Part shown: in pieces, positions 27,101 to 33,638 of the stretch | How the letters are laid out: the number at the start of each line of letters is the position of its first letter | How positions within the stretch are numbered: position 1 is the stretch's first letter | IMG/VR virus record: IMGVR_UViG_3300036760_001195 | Span: 1 to 33,638 of that record | DNA: 33,638 bases | Strand: one strand, 5' to 3' | DNA from: a virus | Notes under the pieces: model-generated | Seen by the model: only the letters and a program-made list of their open reading frames with translations | What the model was told of the DNA's origin: nothing | Databases searched by the model: none | Program-made: the position numbers and the translations under genes

Positions 27101-28405
27101 CCAGTGGGTGGCACATATGGTGATCGTGTTATTATTGTACTGACCAGCAATGTTGTGCCTGCAATGATCTGGTACACAACTGATGGTAGTGATCCCGTAA
27201 CCTCTCTGACGCGCACAATGTATACGACATCTTTTACGTTGTTAGAGGGCCCCACAACTATTAGGTTTTATACTGAAGATCCACTAGGACCAGACGAGGC
27301 AGTCAGAGAAGAAACGTACATCATACAAGAACCAACAGTCATTGCAGCACCACCGCCCGCAGATTATAGTGCACCACAGCAGGTAGTGTTGACAAGCAAC
27401 AGACAGGGAGATGTATATTTTAGGCTAAACTTTGCAGGTGGATATGAAAAATTCACAGGAACACCAGTATTGATTGGTTCTGGTACATCGGGCATGCAAA
27501 CAACTATAATACAGGCCTATGTAATTGATCATCGTGGTAGAGTGGGGCCTATTTCTGTTTTGACCTATAGAGTAGATCTATTGAACCCAGTGATCACTAG
27601 TTTTACACTTAACAATGGAGACTCTGTGACGGGTAGTCAGATTATCGCCGTACAAGTACAGGCCTCGAGTTTTACCAACACGGTGACTGGATTATTGTTA
27701 TCGACATTCCCTGATTTTAGTGATGCGTCTGTTCGTTTGTACCAGCCTGAAGTTACATTTTTGCTACCAGCACCTGATGGAGCTAAGACTGTATATGTAC
27801 AGGTGTCAGACCAGTTTGATCCTCCACGTTTTTCAGAGGTGAAGAATGAGGATATCATACTAGATACTGAAATACCAGTGTTTACACTGTCAGCTGGACC
27901 TTCAGCTCCAATTGGAGAAACAACGTTTGCCTTTACAGGAACTAAGAGCTCCAACAGTGGTATTTTCTTAAAAGTGAATGGTGGATCTGAAACACTAGTC
28001 ATTCCTTTCGGTGTAGCAACAACATGGGAATACATAGTTGCTTTGTCAGAGGGTGTTAATACCCTTGATTTCCAAGCAGCAACGGCAGTTAATAATAGAA
28101 GTGTCACACAGACAAGAACGATCAATGTTATCCTGCTACCGTCAGGAGTGACTTTTGCTACCACAATTACAAGGCCCAATGGTACATGGAGAGTGCCATT
28201 TGTTTTCTTTGACGAGTCTATCGTAATACCGCATTGGAACAGTCATGATTTTAGAATCATAGTTAGTGTTGATACAGGTCCAGATCCTATTGTATTATTC
28301 CCGACTTCAGACGCTGTTCTTAATAGAAGTGTAGTCACTGTGTTCGGCACTGCTACCCCAGGTAGTCGTGTCACTTTGAAGATTGAGCCGAGGGTAGAAC
28401 CATGA
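24173..28405 (+). CDS. Large tail adhesin: beta-helix, six PKD repeats, chitobiase/Ig-like domains
   Basis: Residues 1-325 of this 1410-aa protein form a right-handed beta-helix. It opens 'TIKPAGGGDYTDLNAFELAE', has rungs such as 'HIIKNSILITHGTSNTAI' and 'LHNNTIIGG', and closes 'AYDIGADEF', a typical phage/bacterial surface beta-helix. Six PKD domains follow (about 332-846), each with V/I/Q-A-(D/N)-F near the start and a W/F-x-W-(D/N)-F-G-D core. Residues about 905-1020 resemble chitobiase-type domains ('ISPVGGTYGD', 'IWYTTDGSDP'). Further Ig-like parts continue to the end ('RVTLKIEPRVEP'). No strong ribosome-binding site is visible (AGGT only), so translation may depend on the preceding gene. 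It is probably a long glycan-binding arm. Confidence 0.75.
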   Translation: MVTTVIKTIKPAGGGDYTDLNAFELAERQNLVTNDRILVAECYSGGNLATGSIQFDSANWTMDSTHYVSITVANGHEHAGVYDTAKAYAEVSGVTLGSAVIDFKNIDFARIEKLQIRKADTTTGSRWTTLWTSSSSSAAYYMNRCLCVNEGDNEAAIRIIGGGAGASRHIIKNSILITHGTSNTAIQEIASGGTCNIRLHNNTIIGGITGSGGGDILTRNNYIKARPSTGFCYDVSFGSTLTQGADDATSTTESLTVGLRNVAYSTTNFENVTSGSEDLHLKSGSVLIDNGSTLTGFVNPLANVTEDWEGDTRPFGSAYDIGADEFVVTPPVADFFGVPTSGTAPLLVNFTDTSTNTPTSWAWDFGDPGSGVNNTSVLQNPSHTFSSAGSYTISLTSTNGGGSDNETKTSYIVVVPPAPVADFSGVPTSGAVPLLVNFTDSSTNVPTSWAWNFGDPGSGPNNVSTLQNPSHTYSTVGTFTVSLTSTNAGGSDNETKTNYIVATPPPPVANFSGVPTSGVLPLVVNFTDSSSNTPTSWSWDFGDPPSGVNNTSTAQNPSHTYNISGLYTVILTATNGGGSDNETKTNYITVTAPPGQADFTAIPISGNAPLNIQFVDLSGNSPTSWLWDFGDPASDSENTAIIQNPSHVYVNPGVYSITLTATGPDGSQVKTRHNYITVLISPPIADFSFTPIVGFVPLTVTFANESTNSPVSFLWDFGDGATSVEVSPTHIYTEAGIFNVTLTATNTAGSDDKVLSLEVLPIPDLVADFITGSMTSGSIVVEFIDQSTDALAYAWDFGDPGSGPNNVSTIQGPTHTYTTAGSYQVMLTVTHGPFVDVVCKNILVTLEVARFQEIWGTARFANGTPVDPNRVVQTSRTISASEFECGGDSTDSFHVYRTIDDGGVTRYLVRGRGNTLGVPDSGFQDGEPVFVYIGGRLATTTGGVPVSVPFFQTLPSNPKSHIELDLVFPSAVTTISPVGGTYGDRVIIVLTSNVVPAMIWYTTDGSDPVTSLTRTMYTTSFTLLEGPTTIRFYTEDPLGPDEAVREETYIIQEPTVIAAPPPADYSAPQQVVLTSNRQGDVYFRLNFAGGYEKFTGTPVLIGSGTSGMQTTIIQAYVIDHRGRVGPISVLTYRVDLLNPVITSFTLNNGDSVTGSQIIAVQVQASSFTNTVTGLLLSTFPDFSDASVRLYQPEVTFLLPAPDGAKTVYVQVSDQFDPPRFSEVKNEDIILDTEIPVFTLSAGPSAPIGETTFAFTGTKSSNSGIFLKVNGGSETLVIPFGVATTWEYIVALSEGVNTLDFQAATAVNNRSVTQTRTINVILLPSGVTFATTITRPNGTWRVPFVFFDESIVIPHWNSHDFRIIVSVDTGPDPIVLFPTSDAVLNRSVVTVFGTATPGSRVTLKIEPRVEP
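25166..26712 (+). repeat. Array of six PKD-domain repeats
   Basis: Units begin near 25166, 25430, 25692, 25959, 26220 and 26467, each about 250-265 bp. Units 1-3 are closest, sharing (F/S)GVPTSG, (P)LLVNFTD and GGSDNETKT. Units 4-6 are more diverged; unit 5 has the canonical DFGDGA turn, where five others carry DFGDP or NFGDP with a Ser-rich insertion. This gradient suggests recent duplication at the N-terminal end of the array. Confidence 0.85.
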
Positions 28406-29718
28406 CAAGTTTCGTTTGCGTACAGGTTTTTTCACAGCCACTCACGGTGGTCATCAGGAGTCCAACACACAGAATCCCTGTGTGTGACACATCGCCACTT
28501 TTGATATTTAGCACTATTGGTAGGGATAATGTGTGTGGCCAACCTGATTGCGTACGAGTTTTCATTGATAATGTTGAAGTGCCCGTGAGTAGGGTTGGTG
28601 AGGCCTATGGATATGATCAATATGGTGCTGATGGTTTCCCATTCGGTGCTTTTAAAGAGGCCTACAATGATGCCTATGGGTATGGCTACGGGTTTGGATG
28701 TGAGCTCAAGTTCGGTTATGGGTATAGTGGTGATCCTTACGGTTATGGTGCAGACGACAATGATGACACATATGGTGCAGACAGATTGCCAGGGGTGCTT
28801 CATATTTTCCAATTGCCAGTAATCCCGAATGGACGACACAGTTTGAGGGTTGTGGTACGCAGTACGTCAGGGTTAGAATCAGAGGCAACAGAGTATTTTA
28901 TTGTTGATAGTGAGCCGCCTGTGGTTACTATTGCTTCACCACCTAACGATACTATAAATCCTGTGATTGAAATTCCCGTACTTCAGTACACAATTGAAGA
29001 TTTTTCAGGTGTCTTAAGTGCCGATGTCATCATTGATGGTGTAGATTATGGATGGTTGCCATCTGGTACTTTATTGGACTTTTTGAAGAGTGGCCTACAT
29101 ATACTGACAATTGTGGCACACGACATAGCCACTCATGGTTGCCCCGAGGGGAACATAAGTTCCACTACTATCCGGTTTAACCTATTGAAGCCTATTGAGG
29201 TGAAGGTAGGAGACGCATTCTACCTGGGCACTGATGCCCTTACACAGACTAGGCCAGTGGATGGTATTATTGAGGAATTTCGCGTCCTCAATCGACTATC
29301 AACAGAGGCCAACGTACTAGACGAGTTTAGGCTACTTAGGGAAAAGATAGGGTGTCAGCTACGTAAGGGTGCAGCTATCATAAGCCCTAGTGAGGCGTTC
29401 ACCTTGCAAAATCTTGGTTTGCGGTCTGAACGTATTAATTTACCAGAACAAACCCTTGTGTTGTGTCATTATGATAATAACGTAAGGAGTCTATCTGGTA
29501 TAGACAACCGCGATGAAAATGGTGTGGGAGTTAATCTATCTAACCCTGAGAACCAAATTATTGATGAGCTTGCCGCTGGTCGACGTGTTGATGTAACTGT
29601 GAAATTTAATGAAGGTCAGTTTATAGATAGAGAATTAATCAGAGAATTAGTTCATAGGGTAGTGCCCGCATTTGCTGAAGTTAGCATAGTGTTTGAGGAG
29701 GTCCCAATACGGGTATAA
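28402..29718 (+). CDS. Tail adhesin C: Ig-like domains with Gly-Tyr loop and orphan LamG C-terminal strands
   Basis: The 438-aa protein starts with an ATGA overlap of the previous stop. Residues 1-165 form an Ig-like domain with an inserted Gly-Tyr/Asp-rich loop (about 68-130) between 'CVRVFIDNVEVPVSRVG' and 'LPGVLHIFQLPVIPNGRHSL'. Residues 170-258 are a second Ig-like domain ('DSEPPVVTIASPPND', 'GLHILTIVAHD'). Residues 269-300 ('GDAFYLGTDAL', 'VDGIIEEFRVLNRLS') look exactly like the last strands of a LamG domain, yet the LamG beginning is absent from this gene. The rest (300-438) includes 'QTLVLCHYDNNVRSLSG' and ends with 'RELVHRVVPAFAEVSIVFEE', similar to closing segments of baseplate-linked tail proteins. 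The missing LamG half is in gene A. Confidence 0.66.
   Translation: MTSFVCVQVFSQPLTVVIRSPTHRIPVCDTSPLLIFSTIGRDNVCGQPDCVRVFIDNVEVPVSRVGEAYGYDQYGADGFPFGAFKEAYNDAYGYGYGFGCELKFGYGYSGDPYGYGADDNDDTYGADRLPGVLHIFQLPVIPNGRHSLRVVVRSTSGLESEATEYFIVDSEPPVVTIASPPNDTINPVIEIPVLQYTIEDFSGVLSADVIIDGVDYGWLPSGTLLDFLKSGLHILTIVAHDIATHGCPEGNISSTTIRFNLLKPIEVKVGDAFYLGTDALTQTRPVDGIIEEFRVLNRLSTEANVLDEFRLLREKIGCQLRKGAAIISPSEAFTLQNLGLRSERINLPEQTLVLCHYDNNVRSLSGIDNRDENGVGVNLSNPENQIIDELAAGRRVDVTVKFNEGQFIDRELIRELVHRVVPAFAEVSIVFEEVPIRV
28600..28790 (+). repeat. Long Gly-Tyr/Asp-rich loop in adhesin C
   Basis: About 60 residues are rich in YG, AYG, YGYG, DAYG and YGAD units and interrupt an Ig-like domain. It is the longest of four such segments and the most diverse in sequence. 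TATGGN and GATGCN words recur at DNA level. Confidence 0.88.
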
Positions 29719-29719
29719 G

Positions 29720-30631
29720 ATGGGAGCAGATAATCGAAAACTAACAATAGAACAAATTCGTCCTTTATTCCAAAAGAGAAATTATACTTTATTATCTAGT
29801 GAGTATATTAATACCCACTCTAAGTTAAAATTTATCTGTCCTAATGGACATAGGGGTGAAATATCGTGGGTATGTTTTGGCCCTCGTAGACAAGGCTGTT
29901 CAGCATGTTATGGCAATAAAAAAAAGACGATTCAAGAGACACAAAAGGCTTTCAAGAAAAGAAAATACATTTTATTGTCTTCTGAATATGTAAATTGTGA
30001 TGTAAAGCTCAGCTACACTTGCCCAGAAGGTCATACAGGGCAAATCAGCTGGAACAATTTTAATCAAGGTCAGGGTTGTCCTATCTGTTACGGCAATGCT
30101 AAGGTCAATATAGAACAGATTCGATTCTTTTTTGAAAAAGTAGGTTATAGTTTATTATCGTCTGATTGTCTTAATAACAGTGATAGACTTTATTATATGT
30201 GTCCCAAAGGACATCGAGGACAGGTAAGTTGGAATAATTTTAGTCATGGTCACCGTTGTCCACAATGTTATGAGTGGAAAAATCAAAAGAGATTGGGGGA
30301 AGTTTTGGAACAGCTTTTTCCTGGTAAAGTTAAACGACAAGATAATTTAGAGTTTTTAAAACGCCAAAAGGTGGATTTTTCCATTCGTGATCTAAGGCTG
30401 GCTTTTGAATATGACGGTCAGCAACATTTTAATCCTGTGCGATTTGGTGGTATATCACAAAAAGAGGCTATCTCTCTTTTTAAAAACATGGTTCGCCTTG
30501 ATAAACAAAAAAATAAATTATGTCAGGAAAATAATATTCGTCTAGTTCGTATTCGGTATAATGAGCCACTAACTATAGAGTATATTAAAAGTAAAATAGA
30601 GCAAATGAGTATTGGAGAACAAGTAAAATGA
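29720..30631 (+). CDS. Homing endonuclease 2: three zinc ribbons plus EDxHD/Vsr-like nuclease
   Basis: The 303-aa protein is a paralogue of the nuclease at 20614-21672. ATG at 29720 is one base after gene C's TAA; an in-frame TTG at 29693 would add nine residues and is less likely. GAGGAGG at 29695-29701 is 18 bases away, so initiation may rely on coupling. Three zinc-ribbon repeats have 'CPNGH', 'CPEGH' and 'CPKGH' followed by (Q)GCSAC, GCPIC and RCPQC pairs. The nuclease part has D219 ('KVDFSIRD'), 'AFEYDGQQHF' (E230, D232, H236) and D261 ('RLDKQKN'). It keeps a 20-residue C-terminal helix after 'RIRYNE' that nuclease 1 lacks. The codons are AT-rich. Its stop overlaps the start of gene D (ATGA). 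It is probably a mobile gene inserted between C and D. Confidence 0.83.
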   Translation: MGADNRKLTIEQIRPLFQKRNYTLLSSEYINTHSKLKFICPNGHRGEISWVCFGPRRQGCSACYGNKKKTIQETQKAFKKRKYILLSSEYVNCDVKLSYTCPEGHTGQISWNNFNQGQGCPICYGNAKVNIEQIRFFFEKVGYSLLSSDCLNNSDRLYYMCPKGHRGQVSWNNFSHGHRCPQCYEWKNQKRLGEVLEQLFPGKVKRQDNLEFLKRQKVDFSIRDLRLAFEYDGQQHFNPVRFGGISQKEAISLFKNMVRLDKQKNKLCQENNIRLVRIRYNEPLTIEYIKSKIEQMSIGEQVK

Positions 30632-33600
30632 GTATTCGAATGATTAACGAGGACCTCGATCCTCAGAAGCAACCAAATTTTTACGATGGGCAACAGCTCA
30701 ATGTAAATGATTTGGAACAGTTGCAGATCTTTTTGAACAAAAAGATCGAAACTGGCATTCACGATATTGGATTTGATGGCTTAGTAGAGGCCACAGGACT
30801 TCAGGTTAACGCTGATCCTATCATGGTTGAGCCTTTTGCTTTTCCAATGGTGCCTCAGTCTAACGCCAATCCAAATTTACAAAATTTTCGTGATTTTCCA
30901 GAAGATGTGCTTGATACACAAGATGTCAAAATCTATCAGGTTTTCAAGGCTGAAACCAACAACATTCAGCGTTTTGATCTGAAGCTGCAGCTAATCGAAG
31001 GTGCAGGTAATAGTCAACTTTTGGTAGAGTTGGTACAACTCACAGTCCCTTCAAATCCACTTAGTGCTCTCTCCTTAAATGCTCTATTCACTAAGCAGTT
31101 TGAACCTGGTGACATTCCTACCACCTCTAGCGATGGCCGTCTCATTGTTGATGTCTCTTCTCAGAATGAAGGCCAGGGTATTTCTTTAGTTGCTGGTAGT
31201 TACTATGCTATTTTGGTCCGTTTTCTACGTGAAACTGGTAGTCAAGATAAGCTAAGAGTGTTTCACTCAAATGTAACTGAAACAGCTGCTATCAACAGCA
31301 ATCTATATGCTCACTTTTTTGTTAATGGTAATTTCCAGCAAGGGCTGTTTAATGAAAACGCTGAGTTGGTGGGATTGGTTCTATACCACCAGGTTTATAC
31401 ATCTGCAGTAAGAGTAGAAGTAGGATCTGCCTATTTTAAGGGTGAACATATTCTAGTTGAGGAGCCCCAACGTTTCCTTAGCGTAGTAGATCGTAGAAAC
31501 ATTACCGATGCCGCTGGTGAGCACCCTAACTTTGTTGCTATTAAGTTCGTGTTGAACCCTACCGATCCCGAATTACACCCTCGAACAGGCAACAGTGTGG
31601 ACTCGCGATTTGAGGATACCTTTGCAACTCAAGTGTTTAATAAGACAGGTTGGGATGTAGAGCTCGCTAAGGGTGAAAATCGGGAATGGCTTCTATTGGC
31701 AATAGTGATAGATAGAAATATTATACCATTTAGAGAGCGATTTGTTTTTACTCTAAGTCAGCGCACTAATCTGGCTTACAACGATTGGCTCAATCCATGT
31801 ATTACTACACCGAGTCTACCTGCTCTGCAGCTTAAGGCTGCGCGACCAGATGATTTTGTGTTCTTCGTAGACAACGTCCCAGCAGAAGTGCCTCTAGTGG
31901 ACGATAATGGCAATCAGGTGTTCGATGAACTGGGTAGAGCAATCATAGATAATGTAGCACACGTGTTCTTGGCACTATATTTGGACGGTGGAGTAAATAC
32001 GAGAAGGTTTGAGATGGCACTAAATAGCTCAACCTCTACAACACCTCCATTCAATAGTTACTTTGTAACGATCACAGATCCTGATAGTGCCCTAATCCCA
32101 AGTTTGGCTAATTTTGCATTTGATGTTAATGAACTAACGCCAAATACATTCTATAACTTTGTGGCTATTACAGAGCGAGGTCGTTCTGTGTTTTTACAGG
32201 ATTTCAATGTACAAATTCGTACACCAGATCCTAACACAGGTATTTTGTCTTTAACACGTTCTAGAGTTTTCAATACTCGTCTTAATGCTGGTAGCTTAAC
32301 AGCTGTTATCAATGAAGACCTAAGACTTGGTGCTCCTATAGTATCATTTGGCAACGTAGGTCAACGTGTTACAGGTTTTGATTCCATTATACATGTGGAT
32401 GAAGATCCAATACGTAATGGTGTAACCGCTTCTCAAACAATTAATCCAGTCACCGACACATTGCTGGAGGCAAGTGCTTTCAAGTTTGAACCATTACCGA
32501 TGTGTTTAGAACTTGGTACACTAATAGGCGGCAATAATACTGATGTACAGACAGCTGTAGTTGCTGATGATATCGTTATCAAAGTCAATACCGTACCAGT
32601 TACATATTCAGGCACTGAAGGACCAGAGCGTGGTGGTGCCGGCGCTCCTCATACAGTTAGTGGACGCATATTGTTCAGTGACAACGCAGGAGAAAGACAG
32701 GCTCAAATCAACGCATTGGGTGTCTCTGTAGGTGCCACAGCTACGGGTAGTGGAGGCAACCATAGAATCAACGATCTTGTAGGTCTTCACGTAACTGTTC
32801 GCGATATTAATGGCCGTGACAACTCACAACAGAGTATCATAGCAGTTACACAGATGGATGGTTTTCCACAAGCAGTAATGTCTCTTACCCGAGCTGTTTC
32901 TACTGCAACTGTTACTACATCATCGCCACACGGTTTTAGTAGTGGTGATGAAGTTTTGATGGGTGGTGCCAATGAAACTCAGTATAATGGCTTCTTTACA
33001 ATTACTGTAACTGGGGTCACAACATTTACCTTCACGATCACCGGCACACCCTCAACACCTGCTACTGGCACGATTACAGCTACGAGAGATCAGTTCTTGG
33101 TTTATCGTGTCATTGCTATGGGACGTGGTACGGGCAATCCAGCAGGTTTTTCTACTGGTGAGGAAGGATTCCTATATATTCAGAATAGGCCAGCACGCGA
33201 TATTGTTGGAGTACCATTAAGATTTATCTATACGCCATTTGGTGCTTCTATTCTAGACGTACGACAAGTTGATTCTCAAGAGTTGTGGTTCGGTGAGAGA
33301 GATATTATATATGCTACTAGCGCAGCTGCTTTGGCAGATGATGAGGTAGGGATCGATCCAATCAGTGGTCAGATATATTGGAACGATCACGACCTAGATT
33401 TGATCTTTCACCAACTTGATCTAACGGCTACAATCGAATATTTCCAGTTGGACCAACGATTTGCTGTGGTGAATTTTTACCAGACACATTGTACTCCTTG
33501 GGGATGTACGGACGATTGTGCGATTGATAATGAAGATGTGGCGGTACAGAATGCTGTTACCGCTGGTGAGATCATAATCAGGGTCAATGGACAGACAACC

Positions 33601-33638
33601 TATACGATTGGTTTGATTACCATTGATCTAACCAACCC
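30628..33638 (+). CDS. Large fibre/baseplate-attachment protein D, 3' truncated by window end
   Basis: An uninterrupted frame of 1003 codons runs off the window. The start overlaps the nuclease stop (ATGA at 30628-30631), with GGAG 11 bases upstream. The N-terminus 'DPQKQPNFYDGQQLNVNDLE' followed by 'GLVEATGLQVN' has the F-x-D-G-Q-x-L pattern of phage proteins that attach fibres to the baseplate (reminiscent of DUF4815-type proteins). Residues about 235-285 contain 'VYTSAVRVEVGSAYFKGEHI'. Residues about 475-535 look FN3-like ('FDVNELTPNTFYNFVAITER'). Residues about 753-820 repeat the beta-domain of the 578-aa protein ('SPHGFSSGDEVLMGGANETQ', 'PATGTITA'). A Cys-rich 'HCTPWGCTDDCA' stands near the visible end. 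It is probably a fibre network or receptor-binding component; the C-terminus is not seen. Confidence 0.7.
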   Translation, partial: MSIRMINEDLDPQKQPNFYDGQQLNVNDLEQLQIFLNKKIETGIHDIGFDGLVEATGLQVNADPIMVEPFAFPMVPQSNANPNLQNFRDFPEDVLDTQDVKIYQVFKAETNNIQRFDLKLQLIEGAGNSQLLVELVQLTVPSNPLSALSLNALFTKQFEPGDIPTTSSDGRLIVDVSSQNEGQGISLVAGSYYAILVRFLRETGSQDKLRVFHSNVTETAAINSNLYAHFFVNGNFQQGLFNENAELVGLVLYHQVYTSAVRVEVGSAYFKGEHILVEEPQRFLSVVDRRNITDAAGEHPNFVAIKFVLNPTDPELHPRTGNSVDSRFEDTFATQVFNKTGWDVELAKGENREWLLLAIVIDRNIIPFRERFVFTLSQRTNLAYNDWLNPCITTPSLPALQLKAARPDDFVFFVDNVPAEVPLVDDNGNQVFDELGRAIIDNVAHVFLALYLDGGVNTRRFEMALNSSTSTTPPFNSYFVTITDPDSALIPSLANFAFDVNELTPNTFYNFVAITERGRSVFLQDFNVQIRTPDPNTGILSLTRSRVFNTRLNAGSLTAVINEDLRLGAPIVSFGNVGQRVTGFDSIIHVDEDPIRNGVTASQTINPVTDTLLEASAFKFEPLPMCLELGTLIGGNNTDVQTAVVADDIVIKVNTVPVTYSGTEGPERGGAGAPHTVSGRILFSDNAGERQAQINALGVSVGATATGSGGNHRINDLVGLHVTVRDINGRDNSQQSIIAVTQMDGFPQAVMSLTRAVSTATVTTSSPHGFSSGDEVLMGGANETQYNGFFTITVTGVTTFTFTITGTPSTPATGTITATRDQFLVYRVIAMGRGTGNPAGFSTGEEGFLYIQNRPARDIVGVPLRFIYTPFGASILDVRQVDSQELWFGERDIIYATSAAALADDEVGIDPISGQIYWNDHDLDLIFHQLDLTATIEYFQLDQRFAVVNFYQTHCTPWGCTDDCAIDNEDVAVQNAVTAGEIIIRVNGQTTYTIGLITIDLTN

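Noticed and set aside
12884-28790. Diversity-generating retroelement variable regions at the Gly-Tyr loops
   Set aside because: No reverse transcriptase or template repeat is in the window. The loops are degenerate hexamer repeats and not an adenine-variable copy of one template.
29693-29719. TTG start adding nine residues to nuclease 2
   Set aside because: The added residues have no counterpart in the paralogue, and ATG directly follows the upstream stop.
1-33638. tRNA genes, CRISPR arrays, insertion sequences, rho-independent terminators
   Set aside because: Gaps between genes are at most 46 bases. No tRNA-like fold, spaced palindromic repeat, transposase or GC stem with T-run was seen.
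1-33638. Tailocin or extracellular contractile injection system instead of a phage
   Set aside because: Not excluded by the baseplate genes alone, but large adhesin arrays and two homing nucleases fit a phage genome better, and no AAA+ ATPase or toxin gene is seen.

Overview
The window is 33.6 kb of densely packed virion-structure genes, all on the + strand. It belongs to a contractile-tailed (myovirus-type) bacteriophage or a prophage of that kind. Three products identify it: a 143-aa gp25-type wedge protein, a baseplate J-like protein and a gp5/gpV-type spike. Gene order is the usual tail order of hub, spike, small baseplate proteins, gp25, J, then fibres. No capsid, replication, lysis or tRNA genes are visible. 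The host cannot be named from this sequence. Gaps between genes are 0 to 46 bases, and many start codons overlap the previous stop (TAATG, ATGA, TGATG). This suggests one long late operon with translational coupling. The only gap with room for a promoter (2576-2621) contains TATAAATA, the T4-type late-promoter core.

Baseplate region (2-16437). It holds the 3' end of a tail-hub gene, a spike with OB fold, beta-helix and PAAR-like tip, and a coiled-coil protein. Next come an Ala-Ser-Gly repeat and collagen-like protein, an internally duplicated protein, a four-Cys protein, the gp25 homologue, a giant 2116-aa J-like protein and a 203-aa protein. The J-like protein carries a beta-helix and a Gly-Tyr loop between its conserved ends.

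Fibre/adhesin region (16452-33638). It holds a small fibre protein, a 1205-aa protein (called A here), then proteins B (247 aa), 578 aa, 1410 aa (beta-helix plus six PKD repeats), C (438 aa) and D (cut by the window end). These are built from Ig-like, PKD, chitobiase-like, LamG-like and beta-helix modules. They are probably surface-binding parts of a large adhesion apparatus.

Two free-standing zinc-ribbon and EDxHD/Vsr-like nuclease genes, probably homing endonucleases, sit exactly at gene junctions (20614-21672 and 29720-30631) and bracket the B-to-C block. The first ends in a synonymously recoded copy of the last 14 codons of gene A. That arrangement keeps the end of A and the ribosome-binding site of B intact. 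A LamG-like domain that stops at the end of A appears to have its missing last strands in C, about 8.6 kb downstream. This suggests that an ancestral fibre gene was opened by insertion of the intervening block. Gly-Tyr-rich loops recur in four of the proteins.
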